In this document: positions 1-8,600 of the stretch, piece after piece
Layout: each line of letters begins with the position of its first letter
How positions within the stretch are numbered: the stretch's first letter is position 1
From: Pezizomycotina sp. ARF18
Taxonomy: Eukaryota; Ascomycota
Reading direction: 5' to 3'
Assembly (NCBI GenBank): GCA_002224055.1
Contig: AZLU01000271.1
Span: 1 to 51,583 of the forward strand
Length of the DNA: 51,583 bases
Program-made: the position numbers and the translations under genes
Notes under the pieces: model-generated
What the model was told of the DNA's origin: nothing
What the model saw: only the letters and a program-made list of their open reading frames with translations
Database searches by the model: none

Positions 1-208
1 GGATTCGAGTATCGAATTATATTTGTTGTTTCTTTAAAACAAACATCCATTGAGTAAATTCACAATCTATAGTAATCCTTTAAGATTACACGAGGACGAG
101 ACCCCGCTTCAAGAACCTTACTTCTTCTTCCGGGCTTGCAGACCACTGTCCCGCCTTCATCTTCGCCATCGGCCCCGCATGGTCCTCCGCCTCCGGTGTG
201 CTGTCTGG

Positions 209-444
209 TCAAGCAAGCCGCTGCCGCCTTTTCCAACTCCCGCTGCGCCTGGTCCTCGGCTTTCCTTTGTTACTCCGCCGTGCAACCTCCACATGCCCGC
301 AGCACGGCAAGCAGTACCACAGGCGCTTTTCCTCCTTTACGTCCATGCAGCCTGATTGGAATTCCGGCATCTTTTTCGCTCGCTTCCACTCGCGAGCAGG
401 CTTATCACAAGTATAGCAAGTTTCGTGTTGTACATTAAACACAT
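209..444 (-). CDS. Small Met-Cys family protein, copy 1 (frameshifted)
   Basis: First of a tandem family of small basic cysteine proteins on this strand. The start is chosen at the Met-Cys codon pair (444), as in the clearest copies. After Met-Cys the frame is lost for one base in a T run; the next frame (209-442) gives C-x2-C near residue 10 (ETCYTCDKP), a Cys in QSGCMD, and C-x2-C in YCLPCCGH, then a Lys/Arg-rich tail. A third frame reached by one more missing base continues the tail (EDQAQRELEKAAAAC) and could extend the gene to about 60. The paired cysteines suggest a small metal-binding knuckle, which is inference. A TATA-containing block shared with other units lies at 624-653. Function is not recognised. 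Confidence 0.5.
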
Positions 445-623
445 TGGTTTTCTCTCTCGTTGCGTTTTTCTTGATTTCTTTTAGCTTGCGGATTGGATGT
501 CTTATAGAACTGACAAGGAATCGTAGGGTCGAAAGTGTCCTGTTGTAATTGGGAGAGTAATTTTTTGCCTCAAAAAGATTATTGGGAAATTGGAAGTTGG
601 GAACAACGGTGGAGACTGAGTAG

Positions 624-653
624 CTAATTTATAGACACCTGCCTTTCAATCTC
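624..653 (-). promoter_or_regulatory. Core promoter of copy 1 (TATA block)
   Basis: Read on the minus strand, GAGATTGAAA is followed by TCTATAAAT about 180 bases before the copy 1 start. The same arrangement, GAGATTGAAA then TCTATAAAATATGG, recurs at 5492-5524, so it looks like a duplicated promoter rather than a chance TATA. Confidence 0.5.
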
Positions 654-1209
654 AGAAATCAACATCTCAAGTTTACATAGAATGATACAGCAAACTTCAT
701 GACCCGAAATATTGTTTAATCTGTGTATAGTTTATGTGCCGAAAGAAAAAAATAACGAAAATCAAAGAAACTAAAGTGTAAACAACTAGAGATCACGCCT
801 CGATACCACCGCATTGAATTGCTTCTATACTAGAGTAAAGCGGGAATATAGCGAGTTTCTCTTCTCAACTATATTCAACGACTATTTTTGGGCATCTTTC
901 GAGACACCACAAGCATGAGGGACAAAAGGGGTGCGATATTTGTATCTATCTGAATGAAGGCCAAGCGTTATATCCTACTCAGCATTTAGTATCGTTTCCC
1001 GTCTGCAATTATAACACTGGATGAAGAGGACAATGGGCTTGAAGTCTCTTAAACGCAACATTGCCACAATCACAACTTGAAGGCCGTAGCTATCGCGGAT
1101 TACAAACATCGTTTTTATGTTCTTTTTTTTGGGGGGGAAATAAATCAATAGATAGAAAAATAACATATATACCGTGTCGATGTGCATACCATTTTTGGAG
1201 AATACACTT
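654..1209. other. Gene-free spacer
   Basis: A/T-rich spacer between copies 1 and 2. Short open frames here have no family signature and I see no repeat or RNA gene. Confidence 0.5.
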
Positions 1210-1327
1210 AATGAAGCTTTTTAAAGCACCGCCTACGCCGCGCTTGCTCCGCTCGCCTTTCCATCACCACCTCCATCCTCTGCCCTCCACCCCACCAACC
1301 ACGGGCCATCCCTGGGCTATATTCGCT

Positions 1328-1525
1328 TTATGTGCCTCTTCCTTCTCCTTTTGTCGCCTTAGGCGGCGTAACCTGGCATTCCGGGCACGGTGCAATTTTT
1401 GCAACGACCATATAAACGGAAACGGCGACCACCTTCCATGTGCTATGACACAGCTGCGCCACAGCCGACGGGTTACCTCGGATGGCCATGCAGTCGATAC
1501 ACAAAGAAACGATTTCGAAACACAT
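1328..1525 (-). CDS. Small Met-Cys family protein, copy 2
   Basis: Starts MCFEIVSLCIDC, matching copy 3 (FEVNVLCSHC) residue for residue in the F-E-x3-L-C-x2-C block. It continues with LCHSTW, comparable with RCHSDDW in copy 5, and with CPEC near residue 50. A Met seven codons upstream is possible, but Met-Cys is the start used across the family. The displayed frame stops after a short Lys-rich tail. One missing base in an A run (about 1345) would extend a charged tail (RQKEKEEAHKANIA) towards 1210. No membrane segment is seen. Function unknown; a small zinc-knuckle-like protein is a guess from the C-x2-C pairs. Confidence 0.55.
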   Translation of the reverse strand: MCFEIVSLCIDCMAIRGNPSAVAQLCHSTWKVVAVSVYMVVAKIAPCPECQVTPPKATKGEGRGT

Positions 1526-1787
1526 GTTTCTGTTCCTTCTTTTCATAAGCTAGTAATATTTGGTTTTTTAGGCTTTGGGGGTGTTGGTAGCCTGACTTGC
1601 TTGATATTATGTATTATTAAGGATTTTATCTTCTTGAAAAGTTAAGAAAAAAAAAACATTGAGATACATGAACAAAGGCCGATGACACGTTAAAGCTCAT
1701 ACGCTTATCATATTGTATTGGGGTCTTCAAGTTTAAACCTTAAGGTGGGATAACTTCTTAAACCTGCAAAGCAGAAGTAGCACGTAG

Positions 1788-2115
1788 CTACAATATAAGC
1801 TCTTCTGAGCTATATCCATCCATAAACCTCAGACTACTCTTTTCCCATTCTAGTCCTCCTCCCCTCAACTTGCCTCCGCGTCTTGCAATCCGTCTGCTCG
1901 ATGAGCACGTCTGCCTCTTCTTTCTCTTTAGATTTTGCTTCTCTTCGCAACCGAGCGACTTTTGGAGGGCCCATGTACAGTCCTTGCAACGAGCAAGGTG
2001 CTGTGAAAGCTCTCGTAGTTCTTGTGCACTGGCTCCAGCTATGGGCTTGTTGTCGTATAGTAATCCTGAGTCGGCGTCCACAGTGACTACACAAGACGTT
2101 GACCTCGAAAATCAT
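1788..2115 (-). CDS. Small Met-Cys family protein, copy 3 (frameshifted, Cys2 lost)
   Basis: Starts MIFEVNVLCSHC: the second residue is Ile instead of Cys, but the rest matches copy 2. The better continuation lies in a second frame (1788-2081) with ELRELSQHLARCKDC and then KQNLKRKKRQ, like the WCDEC plus basic tail of copy 8. This is the one shift I found that needs an extra rather than a missing base, so it may be real decay. The first frame also stays open to 1834 with further cysteines, so the exact protein is uncertain. Function is not recognised. Confidence 0.4.
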
Positions 2116-2427
2116 CCCGTACCCTTGCCGATCTCTTGTGAGTTGTACATATATTGGAGAGAGGAAGGAACCAGGCGACAGAAAGACTAGATTCCTGCCC
2201 GATATCAATATGCGCTAGATCTCTAGGGATGTAATTGCTTTGAGATCAAATGAAAGTCAAAGAATAAGGCAATCAATTCTTCCAGCGGACATACCCGTAC
2301 AGATATGTAGATTTGCATCATCATGGCATTTATTTGGGAGGGGCTTGGCTCTAATTATTTCTCTATTCAACTGGTAAAAATTGGTGTATCTTAAAACCTT
2401 GGCCTGGAGTATGCGTATTCGCCGTAG

Positions 2428-2685
2428 TCACTGCCCCTTCCCCGCCGTCCCCGCCGTCGCCTCCCCCCTCAGCGTCATTCGGCTCGTTCCTGTTCTTTTC
2501 ACGCCTTTCCCGACGCGCCTATTTCTGTGGATCCTCGCCCAAGTTTTACAACGGCCGCATTGGTAATGATCCTCATGTATGAACCTCCTGCAATTGTACC
2601 AGTCCTCACGGCATCTGATCCGTCTGACGCCGGGATGGCGCGGATGAAGACACTGTCTGTACTTGAAAGTAATTTCCAAACACAT
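2428..2685 (-). CDS. Small Met-Cys family protein, copy 4
   Basis: An uninterrupted 85-codon frame. It starts MCLEITFKYRQCLHP, then RIRCREDWYNC and QCGRCKTW, and ends in an Arg/Lys/Gly/Thr tail. It gives the family pattern clearly: Met-Cys, C-x-H, Arg-Cys, a D-W-x2-C block, then C-x2-C. The ordered Cys/His pairs would suit one or two zinc sites. It shares the block order with copies 5 and 6, its nearest neighbours. No signal peptide or membrane helix is visible, so an intracellular site is likely. Function is not known. Confidence 0.6.
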   Translation of the reverse strand: MCLEITFKYRQCLHPRHPGVRRIRCREDWYNCRRFIHEDHYQCGRCKTWARIHRNRRVGKGVKRTGTSRMTLRGEATAGTAGKGQ

Positions 2686-2748
2686 TCCAGCTATTTTATT
2701 CGTTCTGTTTTAAGTTTTATTTCCCTTTTCTCTTGCTTGATATTTTAA

Positions 2749-3284
2749 GAAATTGTAGGTTTTACTTTGAGTAAGGGAAAATAATCTTTGGTTAAAAAAA
2801 GTGGCAGTGAAATCTACATGTATCATTCGAATTATTCTTTATACTATTCCACGCTGTACTAAAGTAGCCATACTGCCTTTAAACTTCAACAAGACTGTTG
2901 CAATAGTTTTGTAAACTTGTGCGAAATAAGAAAGGAACTTTTATGAAGTTTAATAAGTAGTACGAATGATAGCGCTGTACGTTCACGTTAGGTAAGAAAG
3001 AAGTATGCATTGAGACGTCGCTTCTTCTGGGGAGAAGACTGATCATATATTTCGCCTTTCAGTAATTTGAGACATGTTTCACGCAGCTCTTAGCTGCGTA
3101 CTAAAGTTTTAGAATTTTTTGTAGAATTGCCAGAGTACCTTTGCGTTCCAAAGGACGTAATAACAAATATAGAAGGTTATTAGAAAATAGTTTCTATTGA
3201 ACGTAATTGATTACATGTGTCATTAAAAACTTATTGACCACGCGAGTACTTTGATAAGCTTTCCTGCCAGTGAGATATCTTTTC
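2749..3284. other. Gene-free spacer
   Basis: A/T-rich spacer between copies 4 and 5. I see only short chance frames and no repeat structure. Confidence 0.5.
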
Positions 3285-3569
3285 TCATACCATACTAGCT
3301 CCTCCTTGCCCGCCTTGCCCTCCGCCCCCTCCCTCGGCCATCCTTTCTAGCTTGTTTAGCCGCTTCTTCGCCTTTTGCCTTAAGCGGCGCCGCTGTTTTT
3401 CGCGCCATTTCCAAGGCCTGCTACACTGATTGCAGCGGCCACGCTGACTAATTGTTATCTCTCGTACGGACCTACAGAAGATCCAGTCATCGGAATGGCA
3501 CCTCCTTCGTATGGTGGGCGCGCGCGGGTGAATGCACCATGACCATATAAAGACGAGGTCGACACACAT
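3285..3569 (-). CDS. Small Met-Cys family protein, copy 5
   Basis: An uninterrupted 94-codon frame starting MCVDLVFIWSWCIHP. It continues RRRCHSDDWIFCRS and SQRGRCNQC, then a strongly basic helix (RQKAKKRLNKLERM) and a Gly-rich end. The HSDDW..CR and Q-R-G-R-C-x2-C blocks match copy 6 closely (VLCRDI, QRGRCDDC). It is the clearest full-length member and is best used as the family reference. A TATATAAG element lies about 150 bases upstream (3720-3730). The basic tail could bind nucleic acid, which is inference only. Confidence 0.62.
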   Translation of the reverse strand: MCVDLVFIWSWCIHPRAPTIRRRCHSDDWIFCRSVREITISQRGRCNQCSRPWKWREKQRRRLRQKAKKRLNKLERMAEGGGGGQGGQGGASMV

Positions 3570-4180
3570 ATGACTATTATTATATACTTAAACCTCGTGG
3601 AATTTCTCGAACTAAGTAAGTAAGTCTAGAGGAATTTTTTTCTTTCTACTCCTGCTGATGTTTCTTCTCGGTTTTGGTGGAAGGTCGGTAAAGGCTTCTC
3701 ACTGGAAGCCTTCCGTATAGGCTTATATAATCAAATATATATTTGGTGATACGAGTTAATGGGCGTATCATCTTCCGGACTTCACAACCAAGCTTAAAAA
3801 ACCTATAATTCGTTAGATGAAAGGACGGGGTTTACATGGTTAACGATAAAATACGTATGGCTTAGCTAGCACCTGAAAGAACAATATATATCTCTAACAG
3901 GGTTCTTTTACCTGGATAAACAACAACCTTAAGGTCAGATGGATGAGACTTGCGACAGCTGTTCCTGCTTCATTGCATAAACCTTTAGTCGAGCTTTGAA
4001 AATCAGGAACTTGCATGAGTTCGGGAGGTATATCTGATTAGAGAGCATTGCGAAAAGCAATTTGTTTAAATAGATTGAAAAGAACCTTAATTACACGAGA
4101 CATAAAATTATAGCTCTTGTCCCTATATTACTCCGGATGCATCGTGGCATTTTAGTAATACGGAAGGTGTTTTTTTTTTG
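3570..4180. other. Gene-free spacer with TATA element
   Basis: Spacer upstream of copy 5. It holds a TATATAAG element on the minus strand near 3720-3730. Otherwise I see nothing coding or repeated. Confidence 0.4.
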
Positions 4181-4301
4181 ACTATATAGTATTCACCCGC
4201 GCTCGCGCCTCGCCTACATCGTTTTCCTTCGCCCTCAGCATTCTTCTTCGCTTCTTTTAATCTTTCTTTTCGCCGGAGATTATGCTCACGGGCTAGTCTC
4301 C

Positions 4302-4483
4302 TTACGTTGGTGGCTTACAGTCGTCGCAGCGGCCGCGCTGGTAGTCCGGTACCTCTGGTATATCCCTGCAGAGAACCCAGCCTGCCTCGGGGTCATCGGG
4401 AGGGTGACATTTTATCTTTTTGCGGGCCTTACGCTCGTGGGGGCAAGTCTCGCAGTCCATAGGTATACAACGATAATGCACAT
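4302..4483 (-). CDS. Small Met-Cys family protein, copy 6 (frameshifted, short in any single frame)
   Basis: MCIIVVY starts at 4483. One missing base in a C run near 4460 leads into DCETCPHERKARKKIKCH, then WVLCRDI and QRGRCDDCKPP. That is the family pattern C-x2-C-x-H, Lys-Cys-His, W-x2-C-R, G-R-C-x2-C, aligned with copy 5. The frame then stops at 4302. One further missing base gives an Arg/Lys/Glu tail (RRKERLKEAKKNAEGEG) running to about 4180, similar in character to the tail of copy 5. No single frame is long enough to stand out, which is why it is easily missed. Function unknown. Confidence 0.5.
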
Positions 4484-4529
4484 ATATACTGATACCTTGT
4501 TGAAAGATTTTCTATGTTGAATCTCCGTA

Positions 4530-4769
4530 CTAGTCGTCGGGGGGGGGATTTAATTTCTTCCGATTACTACAAATTTTCTTAGCTATGGGGTAGGTAGGGA
4601 GCGAGAATTGGTAATAGACCCTCGGGAAAGAATTTTCTTTTGTAGTTTTTATACCATCAAGGTATTCAGTTCTTATCTTTTTGTTCTTTTGTACGTTCTT
4701 TTGTTTTCTTCTTGGCCTTGCGTCTCGTTCCCGTCTTGTTCGAATACTTGGTTTTAGAAACTCACACAC
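4530..4769 (-). pseudogene. Possible degraded Met-Cys unit
   Basis: A 79-codon frame begins MCEFLKPS and has a very basic stretch (RRERDARPRRKQKNVQKN), but the internal C-x2-C blocks are absent. The support is positional: it starts about 80 bases downstream of a promoter block (4829-4880) shared with the unit at 5.4 kb. It may be an eroded copy, or only a start codon beside a retained promoter. Confidence 0.25.
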
Positions 4770-4771
4770 AC

Positions 4772-4794
4772 ATAGAGAGAGAGAGAGAGAGAAA
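4772..4794. repeat. (GA)n simple repeat
   Basis: About nine uninterrupted AG dinucleotides just upstream of the possible unit at 4769. Confidence 0.8.
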
Positions 4795-4828
4795 GGTAAA
4801 AATATGAGAGTACAGGAATGTTACTAGA

Positions 4829-4880
4829 ACCAGGAGCCTTTTGGCCAGATTTTATAGAAGCTGGTTAAGCTTAGGCTCAA
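4829..4880 (-). promoter_or_regulatory. Shared promoter block, 4.8 kb unit
   Basis: On the plus strand this reads accagg, a ctttngcca block, then attttataga, matching 5472-5524 over about 50 bases. On the minus strand it provides CTATAAAAT as a TATA box. It is one of the recurring promoter-like blocks of the array. Confidence 0.5.
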
Positions 4881-5093
4881 GCAAATCCTTGCATACACAG
4901 TGCTTTTAAAGAAAAAGAAAGAACTTCTCCCTCCCTCAAGCTCCTCCCCATTTCTACCCCTCAGCCTATCAAACATATACCAGGTATTCGAGAACTTATT
5001 CTTTATAGAAAATATGTTACACAGTATAAATATCTACTAATAACTTATAAATAATACATAAAGACTTTAAAATTTTTTTAATATATCGTAAAT

Positions 5094-5351
5094 TCAATCT
5101 ATAGCTATCGTTTTATATACTCTTTTTATAAAAAATATTGAAAGCCGAATAAATAATGGTCGTTTACTTTTACAAAAGCGTATTTTTATATAGCACCTTA
5201 CAATTTTATTGGTAGTAATATACGATTCAACATGCAATTCCATGCAGGCGACTCCAATACCCAGATACAGATACAAATGAGTGCAGGCGACTTGATCGGA
5301 AAATATATATGAAATGGGAATATTATGATCTACAAGCCAAAATATACACAA
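5094..5351 (-). pseudogene. Possible degraded A/T-rich Met-Cys unit
   Basis: An 85-codon frame starting MCIFWLVDHN, with CTHLYLYLG and further cysteines, in very A/T-rich sequence. The cysteine spacing does not fit the family well. The Met-Cys start and the promoter block 140 bases upstream (5472-5524) argue for an old copy that drifted towards A/T, as repeat-induced point mutation would produce. It could equally be a chance frame. Confidence 0.22.
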
Positions 5352-5380
5352 TGCTATCTCGTGCCAAAAATAAAAGAAAA

Positions 5381-5414
5381 TAGAAAAAAAAAGAAAGAAA
5401 AAAAAAAAAAAAAA
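5381..5414. repeat. Poly(A)-rich tract
   Basis: An A-rich run broken only by single G and C bases, about 40 bases upstream of the possible 5.35-kb unit. Comparable poly(dA:dT) tracts sit upstream of copies 8 and 9 and may keep the promoters free of nucleosomes (inference). Confidence 0.7.
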
Positions 5415-5471
5415 CGAAGGGCCAATACTTCAAGCTTCAGAACATGAACCTCGTCAAGCATACCTTACTCG

Positions 5472-5524
5472 CACCAGGGATCCTTTAGCCATATTTTATA
5501 GACCCTGTTATTTTCAATCTCGAG
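5472..5524 (-). promoter_or_regulatory. Shared promoter block, 5.4 kb unit
   Basis: Minus-strand reading: GAGATTGAAA, a short spacer, then TCTATAAAATATGG. It matches copy 1's promoter on one side and the 4829-4880 block on the other, linking the three units. Confidence 0.5.
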
Positions 5525-6180
5525 GGGAAATACTTCCCTCTGACCATCATTTCAAGCTTGAATCCAATTAGAGCTTGGTGATGATTGAAAATGCTCGCTA
5601 CACCTAAAATCTTCAAAGGTTTATCTTGTTAAGAGAATTTCATAATTCCTCCGGAAGCTGTAACAACAATGAACCATAATGAAACTGGCTCAAGTCTGAG
5701 CCGTCGGGCCATATACAAACTTGATCCAAAGCTTCCTATCGCCTACTATTGATATATACCAGACAGAGTATATATTTCGTTGCTCGCTATGAATCAAGAT
5801 CGGGATCTCAAGAAAAAGTCCTTTCCGACTCGTAAAGAAGCCTATAGAAGCCACAAATTTCCAGTATGTATTTACAACGTAGGTTATGAAGACTTCCTCC
5901 CATTTCCCTCTTTCAGAGCATTCTCAAGAGTAACCTGCAATCCTGTACGCCCACAATATTCAATTTTCTCAATACACTTATGTCTTTGATTGCTGCCGGA
6001 CTATGTACGTAAGTTAAAGGATCGATGATTCGACGAGCTTCAGAACGCGAGAGAGAGGGGGAGAAAAGAGAAAAACAAGGAAAGAAATCTCTCGTAACTC
6101 CTCCAGTTTATACTCTGTTTATCTTTTCATTGCTTTATTAATATATATATATATATAAATATGCTAGTTCAATACACATC
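5525..6180. other. Gene-free spacer
   Basis: The 69-codon plus frame at 5780 lacks any family feature. An (AT)n run lies at about 6140-6158, just downstream of copy 8. I see nothing else. Confidence 0.45.
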
Positions 6181-6183
6181 ACA

Positions 6184-6450
6184 TTAGCATGCCCTTCCTT
6201 CCTGCTCCCGCTTCTTAGAATCCTCCCTCGCTTTCCTCGCCGCTGCGTGATTTGCCTTCTTCCTTTCAGAGTTGCGACTGATCATTTGCTCCTCCTCGCG
6301 AGCGGCAAAGCACTCATCGCACCAGCGTGTTTGAAGATTCTCCACGTCCTGTCTTTTCTTGCGGTACAGAGACTTGAAGCTCTCGCAATTCTTGTTCTTG
6401 ATGTGCAGGCAGTCGCGGTTTGTCCATCTGTTGAAAATTTTCCAACACAT
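6184..6450 (-). CDS. Small Met-Cys family protein, copy 8
   Basis: An uninterrupted 88-codon frame starting MCWKIFNRW, then RDCLHIKNKNCESFKSLY, RWCDECFAAREEEQMI and a long Lys/Arg/Glu/Ala tail. It aligns along its length with copy 9 (NCKGL, CALCLVARGEEQM). The upstream flank aatcagcaATGTG is also shared with copy 9, showing that the duplicated unit includes non-coding sequence. The order C-x-H, N-C, W-C-x2-C is the family signature and the tail should be helical. Function is not recognised; no secretion signal is visible. Confidence 0.6.
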   Translation of the reverse strand: MCWKIFNRWTNRDCLHIKNKNCESFKSLYRKKRQDVENLQTRWCDECFAAREEEQMISRNSERKKANHAAARKAREDSKKREQEGRAC

Positions 6451-6514
6451 TGCTGATTTTTTTTCTCGTTTTGTTTCTATATAAAATTTTGGTAATTTTC
6501 GTCGAAGGGCGCCG

Positions 6515-6556
6515 TTTTTTTTTTTTTTTTTTTTTTTTTGGGGGGGGGGGGGGGGG
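6515..6556. repeat. T25-G17 homopolymer pair
   Basis: Twenty-five T bases directly followed by seventeen G bases, about 65 bases upstream of copy 8. Exact lengths are unlikely to be reliable in an assembly. Confidence 0.85.
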
Positions 6557-6667
6557 TGGGGTTTGGTATGGCTTGATAATTCGCTTGAGGTCCAAGCGAG
6601 TGCGGAGGGGAGGGATAGGAGTAGAAAATAAGAAAAGAAAAAAAAGTTACCAGCGATCTTCCCGACG

Positions 6668-6708
6668 TATTATATATACAAATGCTCTAATCCTCGAGCT
6701 TAAGGGAT
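6668..6708 (-). promoter_or_regulatory. Promoter block of copy 8
   Basis: Minus strand: CTTAAGCTCGAG, about 14 bases, then TATATATAATA. It resembles the TTGAGCTCAA-spacer-TATA arrangement upstream of copy 9 and at 8.57 kb. It lies about 220 bases from the start, the extra distance being largely the T25-G17 tract. Confidence 0.45.
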
Positions 6709-7150
6709 AGAAGCTCCCTCTTGCCCGTATCTCAGACCCTCTAAGCATTGACCGAAATGACCGTTATACAGAAATCTTGATGTCCAATCTCGGGTTAAGG
6801 GCAACTTCATGACCCGCCCGGACGCTGAAAGAGAGGAAGCGATGTCAGTCGAGTTTTCCAGATGAACGCAAACAGTTTAAAATACCCCAGTGGCTATGAA
6901 GTTCCCGTTTAAGTTTGAGCAATCGAATCCATGCACGAAAGTCCGTCCAATTCGTAGCTATCCAACTGTGCCTAAGTGAAATGGACTATATTTCGTCAGG
7001 AAATGAAGTTTAACCTTATAATATTGTATATATAAAGGGGATGCGACCCCGGCATTACAAGGATTCAGACTTAACAGGAACTTCTATCTCCGTCCATCTC
7101 CACCACTACTATGCTCCTACCTGTATTCTCAATATATTTGAGAATCTTTA
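6709..7150. other. Gene-free spacer
   Basis: No family signature or repeat was seen here; there is a TATATATAAA element near 7025. Confidence 0.4.
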
Positions 7151-7157
7151 TTCGTTG

Positions 7158-7417
7158 CTAACCACTGTACAACACATCATCCTCCCCTCCTCTTCGCATC
7201 CTCCTCGCTTTCCTAACCGCCGCGAGCTTTTCCCTTATCCCGACGACGGCCACAACCATCTGTTCCTCCCCGCGAGCGACCAAGCACAGAGCGCAGCTGC
7301 CATTTATAAGATCCTCCACTTTTATTCTCTTGCTGCAGATATTAATCCTTTGCAATTTACGTTCTCTTCGAGCACGCAGTTGCATTTTGTGAATTTATGA
7401 ACAATGGTTTCGCACAT
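7158..7417 (-). CDS. Small Met-Cys family protein, copy 9 (frameshifted)
   Basis: Starts MCETIVHKFTKCNC (7417) and runs through VNCKGLISAARE before a stop. One missing base in the AATAAAAG stretch near 7330 leads into KVEDLINGSCALC and ARGEEQM, which aligns directly with copy 8 (QDVENLQTRWCDEC, AREEEQM). The tail is shorter and hydrophobic/basic (AAVRKARRMRR). It is either a pseudogene of copy 8 or a normal gene with one consensus error. The upstream flank and promoter match copy 8. Confidence 0.5.
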
Positions 7418-7456
7418 CTTGCTGATTTATGTGCAAATTTCTCTGTGGATTCTCGA

Positions 7457-7558
7457 TTTTTTTTTTTTTTTTTTTTTGCCTAGTTTTTTGTATCCTTTTT
7501 CTTTTGAAGTGCCATTAGCAGAGTTCTTTCTCCGAAAAAAAAAAAAAAAAAAAAAAAA
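7457..7558. repeat. Poly(T) 21 and poly(A) 24 tracts upstream of copy 9
   Basis: T21 at 7457-7477 and A24 at 7535-7558 flank a 57-base segment between the copy 9 start and its TATA block. They form a potential long A:T hairpin and a likely nucleosome-free promoter. Confidence 0.8.
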
Positions 7559-7585
7559 GTAGAGAAGGGAGAGCAGGTAGCCGCG

Positions 7586-7622
7586 TCTTATATAGCCCGC
7601 GCCTATTCTTGAACTCAAGGGT
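7586..7622 (-). promoter_or_regulatory. Promoter block of copy 9
   Basis: Minus strand: CTTGAGTTCAAG, a short spacer, then CTATATAAGA, about 170 bases before the start codon. The palindromic GAGCTCAA-type element plus TATA recurs at 8566-8598. Confidence 0.5.
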
Positions 7623-8048
7623 AAAAAGCATAGGGCACACTCTATCTTCATCCGTCAACAAAGCTCAGTAGAAATCCGTACTTCCACCCTCCCCATAAAC
7701 ATACCACGCATTCATCTGAAAGCCATTCGGCGGAGATTTATCAATCAATCTACATATCAAGTTTAAGCACTGTGCATAGCTTTGAATTACGTTTAAGAGC
7801 CACCCTATTCCTCCGAAGGTAACGGTCAGGTGTGGGCTTGAAATGTTGAAAAGAAAAAGGAAAAGGTATTCAAGCTCACGATAAAAAAAAAACGGTTGGT
7901 ATACCAACTACAGCGCCACATGTTAAACTGATGCGATCCGTCTCTGATACCCCTCTCTGCTCTCTCTCGAATTAGATACCGCTAGTTATCAGTTCCCAAT
8001 GCCAACGTTTCTCGACCATCGAAATCAGAAACATGATGAAAGCTTATT

Positions 8049-8135
8049 AGCTAGAGAAAATAAATGAAAGCTCGGAGGATCTGAGATACCAGGACATTGA
8101 ATAGGGCAACTGGATGCTGTCGATGAGATTTTGCA
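8049..8135. repeat. Dispersed repeat, copy A
   Basis: About 87 bases similar to 14002-14081. The shared core is AAGCTCGGAGGATC then GAGATA and AGGAC, followed by a weaker match ending TTTGCA. No coding frame is conserved. Confidence 0.6.
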
Positions 8136-8199
8136 TGTATTTCATTTGAGTTTTGTAGTATCGTTATATTATATATAGTATCGATTTTTCCCCCCGTTT

Positions 8200-8600
8200 A
8201 GTTGATTCAGCATTCAACATTAATCAATTCAATCTTTCATCCACATACCGTTCTACGTAGGTATCATGGCTCTGCGCCCAGCAGTAATAACATAACCCTC
8301 CGCCTCCCCCGCCCTTCTCTTTTCTCTTTCTAATCCTTTCTCGGGCGGTATGTATAACGGATAGTAATAGTCACGTAATAAATCATATCGAATCAAATAT
8401 AAATCGCTCTTCAGACTGATTGTAGCGTATTTGAATATCGCACTATTCGCGGAGGAAAGTTTTTTTTTTTTTTTTTCCTTTGATTGATTTGCTATCTATA
8501 TATCAAGAAATGGAGGATACTAACAATTTTCTGAAAAGAGGGTGGCTACGGAGTCCTTCTAGCAGTATCTTATAGATGTCCCATTGTTTGAGCTCAAGAG
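8200..8600 (-). pseudogene. Possible remnant Met-Cys unit (promoter kept, gene eroded)
   Basis: At 8566-8598 the minus strand has TTGAGCTCAA then CTATAAGATA, the array's promoter arrangement, and T16 follows at 8461, as in copies 8 and 9. No Met-Cys start is found where expected. A short basic stretch (RPRKD, KEKREGRGRRR) near 8290-8350 could be the end of a decayed copy. The evidence is weak and mainly positional. Confidence 0.25.

Noticed and set aside
7457-7558. Poly(A)/poly(T) runs as tails of retroposed elements
   Set aside because: No element body, target duplications or LTR/LINE coding sequence was seen next to any run. They recur in promoters instead.
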